Positions 59,301-64,000 of a DNA stretch of 64,000 bases are shown in pieces. The notes beneath the pieces were generated by a model. It did not search any database, was not told the DNA's origin, and was given only the letters and a program-made list of their open reading frames with translations. The stretch spans positions 1,054,001 to 1,118,000 of the forward strand of contig JBLDXI010000009.1 of assembly GCA_047495785.1 (NCBI GenBank), read 5' to 3'. Position 1 is the first letter of the stretch; the number at the start of each line of letters is the position of its first letter. The translations under genes and the position numbers were made by a program. This DNA is from Lepidodermella squamata. Taxonomy: Eukaryota; Gastrotricha.

Positions 59301-60488
59301 AGCCATGATGACTTTGGAGGCGCCGCCTTTCAAAGTTTGAGGTAAGCTTGATGCAATAGTAGCTTCGTGGTTATCCCAACAAATCAAATGGCTGCTGAGA
59401 TTATTACCAACTCCACCGATGACGACACGTATATTACCGGTTACACGAGCCAGTGATATGCACTGCGTTGCAATATAGCCTGCTTCAGCAAATAAACTAT
59501 TGTTTCCTAATACGAAGTGGTCTGCAATCGCAAATTTAGGAATTCTGAATGATTCTTTTGATCCTTTTGCTAATTTTTTCTCGACTTCGTTTAGGTAATT
59601 CAAAATATCTGTGGTAACCCAACAGAAGTATGATTTTTCTGCTTCATCGCGATAAAAAGACCTCGGTGATAAGAAAAGACGATTTAACCTGGAGTCAAAT
59701 TTATTACAGTCGTATGACTCAAACATAGGATCAGTGGTCCACGGCTTATTACCACAGAAATACACGCGAGCTCTGAAAGGAAGATTATCACATCTGACTG
59801 ATGTACATTCAAACATTGGAGTATAGAGATCAGTAATAAGGCATATTTTGTGATCATATCTGTTTCTCAAGTATTCAATCGCTTCAGAAACAAGTTTTTC
59901 GCGGTATTCGTCACTAGCAACAAATATTTCATGGGATTCATTCAATACTGTCATATCATCGTGGCTCAATAGCGAGGAATCATTAAGCATGCCATCATCA
60001 GTGAGTAATTTAGAATTTGAATCGTTGTCACGGGTAATAATATTAGAATCACGAGTTTTCAAGCATTTAATTTCTCGATACCTTTTTCTGTGAGCAGCAG
60101 CGTTTTTGATTCGCCTCAATTCACGCGAGTTGATGTCCTCCGTTGCACGTTCAATCCTCTTGCGATTTCTATCCTTCTCTAACCTTGTGGGATCAGCTTC
60201 AGATGCCCTTAGGGCACCTACCGCCTGTCTCAGATATTTTAAACGCGACCGCCGAGATTCTGGAGTAACCAAAAAATTTCGGCTACTTGATGGAGCAGTC
60301 GTGTTCGTTGGCAAGGAACAGACTGGTGGTTGTGGGCCGCTATTTACGGCCCTACGTTTTCGATTGACTGCTCGGGAAGTCCCAGGTGCCGTAGATGTCT
60401 GAGGGACTTGTTCGGAAGACTGTGTTGACAAGGCGGTGTCCTGATCTGTAACGTTACCAGGTAGCCGTTTCTTCTGACGCGTTTTCAT
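53331..60488 (-). CDS. Helitron Rep-helicase protein with C-terminal USP deubiquitinase domain
   Basis: A single intact ORF of 2385 codons, without introns, from the ATG at 60488. Order of domains: a basic Arg/Lys-rich N-terminus (to about residue 150); a region with PKFAIAD and paired CxxC motifs resembling the N-terminal domain of animal Helitron proteins (about 200-480); the Helitron-like N domain (QYGCGGLKEKR, then PSIFFTFTP, about 565-720); the HUH nuclease with IHCHGVAW near 796 and the paired tyrosines YAAKY near 1037; a Pif1-type helicase with Walker A GSGGCGKS near 1509, Walker B LILDEVS, GDWFQLEPV and the C-terminal YLALSRAR; an Asn/Asp-rich linker; and a USP domain at 2090-2384. 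In the USP domain the Cys box is GLTNIGNTCYINAMIQAF (C2098), then QQDSQEVF, CTIC and CADC zinc pairs, the His box HHGRNATNGHYTTIA (H2342) and D2360 in YNDD. All catalytic residues of nuclease, ATPase and protease are present. An intact frame of this size implies recent activity. Confidence 0.92.
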   Translation of the reverse strand: MKTRQKKRLPGNVTDQDTALSTQSSEQVPQTSTAPGTSRAVNRKRRAVNSGPQPPVCSLPTNTTAPSSSRNFLVTPESRRSRLKYLRQAVGALRASEADPTRLEKDRNRKRIERATEDINSRELRRIKNAAAHRKRYREIKCLKTRDSNIITRDNDSNSKLLTDDGMLNDSSLLSHDDMTVLNESHEIFVASDEYREKLVSEAIEYLRNRYDHKICLITDLYTPMFECTSVRCDNLPFRARVYFCGNKPWTTDPMFESYDCNKFDSRLNRLFLSPRSFYRDEAEKSYFCWVTTDILNYLNEVEKKLAKGSKESFRIPKFAIADHFVLGNNSLFAEAGYIATQCISLARVTGNIRVVIGGVGNNLSSHLICWDNHEATIASSLPQTLKGGASKVIMAGPMTSDQELLMAKKLEFDPQIVRQLHEECIRINPLFKNFPTNTGSLGDMNDVIFRLPEDNLTRELINNARQIRKSVADTTDDDSISQSNAITETEVVIIDAKHKQDKLTQKAVNLLLSGTTEENTFVAHRSKTILKATDILFFEKVFPSLFQYGCGGLKEKRAHHYTLFELAKHYLMLSTENFATHPTFKLVLYDYISKESIIRQLKVKTKIKPHVIPNLAKLTGADIFTAVQSDSLDKQRRYFNEKVLTENEERDILHTVSASVSARLGSNEERTDFQRKLDSMIIYRGIPSIFFTFTPKPDSSLLVAFWDGANCQRENLPDESRALASWMMPSPSEMIRIVSKNPVLQARYYWLCITCIMEILFAFDLKNKQPKKEPGILGHVESLYFAPESQARLRIHCHGVAWIVGLPRDRDDFIKLMNDVDFSNTYLKYLNELIKTELPIFWDIPADNSIPCNADGCSGYLESVKVDKMYSHILQKNTPPPIVAKCKSCQKSHTNDEVIDAAIEMKTENFTPEEQIEISDENINKIRLLPGGFSQNKRVRAVQLSKSLRKDQIHGYTHTFTCGKITRKASKKRTLCRFKFPQKLITETGVDNKNLHPHTRRTLGNAWVNNYCPEIRLIYDFNIDICLVASGAISKAIYAAKYSAKAANIRDAAYVATLGLSKRMKNENELDINEHRVGLQRLIAMSINESSVMEIGSPLVTHFLLTGQGGYFSDDFASLLLTQGLNMLEEKDLSCIITQNKHGMFERNAAIYDYLYRPKELENMPWYWYVLGYKKVTKKMKSHYKFHPNHPQYESHRVLIRPQQVVPRIVGPRLPNRDNLDEHEGDAEKYYRCALLLYKAFRDPRADFLDEKDSAKSAYNNWKQSREIRCKLNYHQQFYFAQEDSSKFRKEEDEREKNMTVESEYIINENYNSGNKVISIDDDSLVKFYQKSANCLDIVEALHEENIDESISSLVNYTLDTTSIIRNELDDNTDELQITKPVTNKELKKVNDEAKINAFSTVSGSECEVTRNLYKNIDSPQTHVIILKHITEAIKKNQYQSVEYSPNISNKIYPTLAEVSAYFKLNLKQHYVFVLFAGRVLLKSFDVKIENLPDIFTKCDPILVIGSGGCGKSQTISAIQHFFKMWGLAEAISYEGTTGNSASLIKGETLHSAFAMKPPLNDIPNHLKNPSDDLINKWRGKHGLILDEVSMQNQAIFGIAIEALYALKQTSLTKPWPDIQIMILGDWFQLEPVRSQFLFEPPGKKASKFAQLGYEKYMSINNVIYLTEQHRYINDPVWGEELKKIRRGNWTEIMKDILNGCVIEDLAQLNSLVGNAPIVSPDNETRHMVNMAALKKIATENPHRRVYKIPAIIRGANITEMISIFQLPENKTGNIPAVLHVFEGMPVKIKVNQAVSKGVSNGSSGTIKHIQWGEGTEFTQDGVFWRPSKPPINIFVDIEGNNNSVRFPGLPQSWPASVMPIKRESRSIQLTRDGKTFTINNYPLQPAYGATCHSVQGSTLDCIIIADPRPASMNKIDVHSLYLALSRARTRKGVILLKQLSAADYDFFKPKLSTLKEDERLIKLSNKLESLLDSYFETQATEQSNMVAKFGKKFTSFVAAINNYNNNINNTTITESDDDEDDDQNAWNYEEEIRNYVSNITANLEDDGVKINKTKLREGRNSTMRPIVETSSTNLNTTSSQHLFNCNSGLTNIGNTCYINAMIQAFDACLGFKEWLLAQISWLNETQHDPVVNNIFSSLLFTLQHINNRLNNVNASLFKTAMSKLYPNIFENFDQQDSQEVFIKLVQLETPELPHNFSVDLHFHDTCTICSKETEQVERTSIIDLLLPNDNSQCTLQERLDHYCRDNNIVKHCADCEDNLSHVRKIVFGNSSRNLVIHFSRFDRYLHFNAEPSRNLRQAELVQNEKNLSHVIYPEQITFSNKNYNLAAIVCHHGRNATNGHYTTIARKPGTETYFHYNDDTVKTAANFLGHYREAYILFYTVQQ

Positions 60489-61200
60489 AATAAATGACCA
60501 AAATGTATCTAAATGATGAAATGCAAAAATTTTAGAGAATGTCTATCCAAAAATGCATTTCTGCGTGTTAATGAGTGGCTCTACGATACAATTCTACTCG
60601 TCCTCATAGGCTATGGTCACTTTGCAAGCGAAAACGTGAGATGCACATTCTATATCGTACAAGTGACGACTGGTTCTTCGGATAGGTAGTAAATATTTTC
60701 TGCACCCTTGCCTTAGGCAAGTTTTGTAGAAAAAAACGCCAACGGCATGTTATAATTGGCCAAACTGGGCGCACCGAGAGGCATCAAAGCTCGATAGCAA
60801 ACCGAGTCGAAAATTTTGCGTGATTTCGCCTCCTAATTGAAAATGCCTAATACCAATTACCGAGCACAAAATTCCATTCTTCGGCACTGAACTAGCGGCT
60901 TTCCATGTCAAACGCCGGCTTTGCGTGGGGGCTGATTTTTTTAAGAAACGACCTGATTTTATGAATTGCAGTTGATGTGGTACAATACAAAATAAAATGG
61001 AAAATTTCCCACGCCTTGAACAACCAGGGCTTAATAAATAATATATAGGGCGGCGGCAATCGGCAGACTATGCTCGGCAGGCTCGCGAATAGGCGCACGA
61101 GTACGGAAGGATGCGGCAGTGCAGCGGACGAGGCGATGAAGGCGGGTTGCCGAGTTAGCGTCATGTGAAGCTGCTCAATGCTCGAAACGGCTGTACCTTG
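53331..61200 (-). mobile_element. Helitron-family rolling-circle transposon (ends not defined)
   Basis: The coding capacity (HUH two-Tyr nuclease plus Pif1 helicase in one chain) defines a Helitron-family element. The right boundary is set loosely to include the GC-rich 5' leader (61020-61170) and the left could extend to about 52.0 kb if the OB-fold gene belongs to it. I searched for a 5' TC end and a 3' CTRR end preceded by a hairpin and found no convincing pair, so these coordinates are only a minimum guess. Confidence 0.55.
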
Positions 61201-63115
61201 CTACAATCAAGCTACCTTCTCATTGGTTAGTTGGCAAAGTCTCTCAACGCTCAACGCGATCGGAATGCGGTCCAGCTGAAAAATTCCAAATAACGAGTGG
61301 ACTGAAGTCGACACTTCTCCGAGGCGAACATTGGCCTTTCAACTACAACTACACAAACAACGCTTTGCTGGATGATGCCAGTCGACTGATCAAAGAAAGA
61401 TCGAAAGATCAATGAAGTTTGACAGCCAGCTTGTTCTACATCTAATTATTTGCAGCTAAGATCTCACCCATCAGCTCGCATCGTGTGATGGTGTGAATTT
61501 CTAGCAACTTAACCAGAAGTTGAATTGCAGTAAACCAGAACAGAATAAAATGTGTTTATGTCTGTTTGGCCGTTCCTACGTACGTTTCTAACCGGGGGCT
61601 TGTGGCTTCAAGGGTAGAGAACAGAGAATGGTGGCCACGTAAGCTCACGTAAGAAGTGAGAACGAAAGAAAAATCAATGGCGGACGACGGAAACATGCAA
61701 CCCAATGCGAAAAATTTGAATATTCATAATATCAAAGATATTCAAATTCAGTTTCTGGAAAATATATGTTTATTTATAAAAAAAGAATAGTATTTGAAGT
61801 CTTGAGCTGCCGCAGGTGTTACGGACGGAGAAAAACTAGGGAATCGGCTTCCGCCTAACAGCAGTCCCCGGAGGAGTCCGGGGACCTGCCCACTGCATTT
61901 CCTTTGGTCGGTGCATTTCAGTAAACAAGAGTATCGGATGTGTATACCTTCGAAAATACTCTCGCACACCTAATGGGAGCTTATGAAAGCACATCGATGC
62001 CAATCAACAGGTGTGGATATCTAGCGTCTTCGTAAGTGTTTATGATTTGACGTCGGTTTTCATTTTCAAATTGTACAGGTCCCACTGTCTTCTGTCTTGC
62101 ACCCTCCCCGCACCAGAGAGTATGAGTAGTATTTGTAAGAGCTAACCCCGTCAGTATTCCGCCGAGCTTTAAAAATGCTCAAAAAATGTTACACCACGAA
62201 CAGGAGCAATCGGGTTGGACCCACTTAGGAACTGACATGGAATTGACGTGGACATGGAATGACCGAAATTACAAAATCCTAGCTTGAATTACACTTCCAG
62301 TTTAATTTAAAAGGACACATGCCAAAAGGACTCCATGATATTTCGTTTATTAGTATTTTCCACGCTTCAAATCGGAAATTGTGCCAAAGCGGTAACTTCT
62401 CAATATAAAAAAGTCATCACAATTCCTCGGCTGATAAGCACTGCGCAAAAAAATTGCGGTCCCTGATGGTCTGTGATTCGCATGGTGTTTGCGAAAAATA
62501 AACCATGCGGTTGCACCATGACATTTTTTCATATTCTTAAAGTATACCCGATCTCGAAGAATCTGGTAAATTTCACCACAAGCTTTCACCACAGATTCAC
62601 CACGAAGAATGAAGATTTTAATTTACGGTGGACCGGACTTCTTTTGCGCAGTGTAATTGGCTCTTAGCATCCTGAGGGCTGGTTCGCAGCGAACGATGGT
62701 ACATATAGATATGTATTTTATTGAACTTGTGAATCTGAGGGTACGCTTAGTGCGTCTATTGGTGCGAAGGAGCCACTATGTTGAATGAAATTACGGGGTG
62801 TTCGGGAATGTGTCTTATATCTTGTTTTTTTTCTGTGTATCATAAGGCGCCGATAAAAATGCACATAATGCGAAGTTCACATCATTCTTGGGCTGCGATT
62901 TAGCATGGTATATTTGGCAGCAATCAAAAGAATGTCTTATCACAGTATTGAAAAGGCACCATGTTCATCTTCGCTTTCCTCCGATCAATCTCGCTTTGGA
63001 TCAAATAGGCAGCTGCTCTGCATGCTTTGCGCCCATTCTTCGACTTGCTGACCAAAACACCGACACTGAATAAAAGCAAACGGTAAGCACCACTGTCATC
63101 GTAAATTAAGCTATT
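60489..63115. other. Upstream region of the Helitron ORF and spacer to the right-hand gene
   Basis: 2.6 kb without a supported exon. It includes a GC-rich island at 61020-61170, with a TATATA motif on the minus strand near 61040 that could be a promoter, and a strong hairpin at 61864-61885. Short open frames (60892-61164, 61748-61969, 62350-62592) have no recognised domains. Confidence 0.4.
61864..61885. repeat. Perfect 9-bp hairpin (GTCCCCGGA / TCCGGGGAC, 4-nt loop)
   Basis: A GC-rich perfect stem stands out from its AT-rich surroundings. Reading the minus strand, a CTAG followed by T lies 24 nt beyond the stem (61836-61839), reminiscent of a Helitron 3' end, although the usual spacing is 10-12 nt. 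Confidence 0.6.
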
Positions 63116-64000
63116 TTACCCAGTGCCAAGGTCGCGAAAGTTGATCACAACTTGTTGCCCGGTAGAGCTCATCCGTGCATTCGGATGTAGGGTGCATCGA
63201 ATTTGGGACGATTTGTCTGATGATTCTACGGCGACAACATCGATTACGTGAACGTGACAAGCTCGGCAGGCGACCGCCTCCTCAGCTTGGGCCGATAGGT
63301 TTAGCGTCAGTGTGATCTGCTCGCGTAATTGTGTTGGCATTGATGAAAATGCCTGCCGCTTTACCGCGGCTGAAGTTGTGGATGCAGGCGTAACAGGACA
63401 AGCTTTCATGAAAATAACTGGTGAAAACGCGACAACGTTTGATGCAATTTTTTTGTTTCCAAGCTCAGCCAGCGTAACTTCTCCAAATTTGAGATATTTT
63501 ACAGCGATATTAGTGGTATACTGCACCGCTAGCGGCGGGACAAAGATTTTAACATGCTGCGGAAGCTTGGAAGTATGCAATGGAGATGGAGCTGATTCAG
63601 ATATAGGAGAAATGGGCAGCCCAGATTCAGGTGGCAGCTTATCAAAATCCAGCCGGAATAATCCACCTGTTGCGCTAACTTTGATTATTTGCGTTGTTGG
63701 GTCGCTCATTGAAGCCTCATTCGACGAAAATTTTGTAGCGTTACGTTCTTTCGGGCTTTTCGGTTGGCTGAATTTTCTGAATTGAGTTTCGTTGAGCGGG
63801 GGCGGTGGCAACGGAGGCTGAGCTGAAGCCATTTGGAGCAATCCTGGGCTGACTGTTTCTTCGATATGTGTAGAGTAATCGGCGTCATTTTTCACAGCCA
63901 TCGATGACGGAGGAGCAGGATAACCTGTAACGTTGTTTGCCAGTGGTTGCTCAGTTTTTGAATCAATTGAATTGCAAGAATATTCGCATTCGACTGGTGC
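63116..64000 (-). CDS. Unidentified Pro/Ser-rich protein, C-terminal part (5' partial)
   Basis: The minus-strand frame is open from the right edge of the window to a TAA at 63118-63116 (295 codons). The family is not recognised. The first 100 residues are Pro/Ser-rich (ASAQPPLPPPPLNE) and look disordered. After that a structured-looking, beta-rich region begins (HVKIFVPPLAVQYTTNIAV, then FGEVTLAELGNKK, LREQITLTLNLSAQ, RACHVHVIDVVAVE) and runs to NFRDLGTG. The stop overlaps a possible splice donor (GGGTAAAA), so the protein could continue in an exon I did not find, but no matching frame is evident downstream. Confidence 0.55.
   Translation of the reverse strand, partial: APVECEYSCNSIDSKTEQPLANNVTGYPAPPSSMAVKNDADYSTHIEETVSPGLLQMASAQPPLPPPPLNETQFRKFSQPKSPKERNATKFSSNEASMSDPTTQIIKVSATGGLFRLDFDKLPPESGLPISPISESAPSPLHTSKLPQHVKIFVPPLAVQYTTNIAVKYLKFGEVTLAELGNKKIASNVVAFSPVIFMKACPVTPASTTSAAVKRQAFSSMPTQLREQITLTLNLSAQAEEAVACRACHVHVIDVVAVESSDKSSQIRCTLHPNARMSSTGQQVVINFRDLGTG

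Noticed and set aside
62350-62592. 80-codon minus-strand ORF with Cys/His residues, considered as a FLYWCH-type fragment
   Set aside because: The spacing of Cys and His does not match FLYWCH or any zinc finger I know.
1-64000. CRISPR arrays, rRNA genes and bacterial-type operon signals
   Set aside because: No regularly spaced repeats or rRNA-like sequence; the genes have spliceosomal introns, so the window is eukaryotic.

Overview
This is a eukaryotic window, most likely from a nematode. The evidence is a protostome-type cytoplasmic intermediate filament with a lamin-tail domain and a nematode-like C-terminus, very short introns (mostly 50-65 nt, two of 33-34 nt), tight same-strand gene pairs with a 3' splice site just before the second start codon (operon/trans-splicing style), and orthologues of animal genes throughout. 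I cannot place it in a clade. All gene models were spliced by eye from GT-AG sites, reading phase and remembered family sequences. Most exon sums are exact multiples of three.

Layout, left half. TRAPPC9 (+, 5' end outside the window) meets an ABHD4/5-like hydrolase tail to tail. On the minus strand ELP4 is followed 43 nt later by a sarcosine/pipecolate oxidase-like gene (PIPOX-A). On the plus strand lie a drebrin-like actin-binding protein, a CCCH zinc-finger protein, a USP30-like mitochondrial deubiquitinase and a second PIPOX copy (PIPOX-B). The last three are packed 43-84 nt apart. A prolyl 4-hydroxylase (-) and a ten-exon gene for a Ser-rich protein I do not recognise (+, 18281-24597) follow.

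Layout, right half. After a 4 kb gene-free stretch come an LMX1-type LIM-homeobox gene, a cytoplasmic intermediate filament gene with two candidate mutually exclusive tail exons and a long empty 5' region, LMBRD2, and a kinesin-13 gene, all on the minus strand.

The most unusual locus is 52151-60488 (-). It holds a single intact 7.2 kb intronless ORF of 2385 residues that joins a Helitron N-terminal region, a HUH two-tyrosine Rep nuclease, a Pif1-type helicase and, at the C-terminus, a complete ubiquitin-specific protease (USP) domain with all three catalytic residues. About 480 bp downstream on the same strand is a GC-richer two-exon gene for a 214-residue protein that looks like two OB folds (RPA/SSB-like). 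Together they suggest a rolling-circle transposon with a captured deubiquitinase and possibly its own single-strand DNA-binding protein. I could not fix the element's ends. The window closes with the 3' part of an unidentified Pro/Ser-rich gene on the minus strand.
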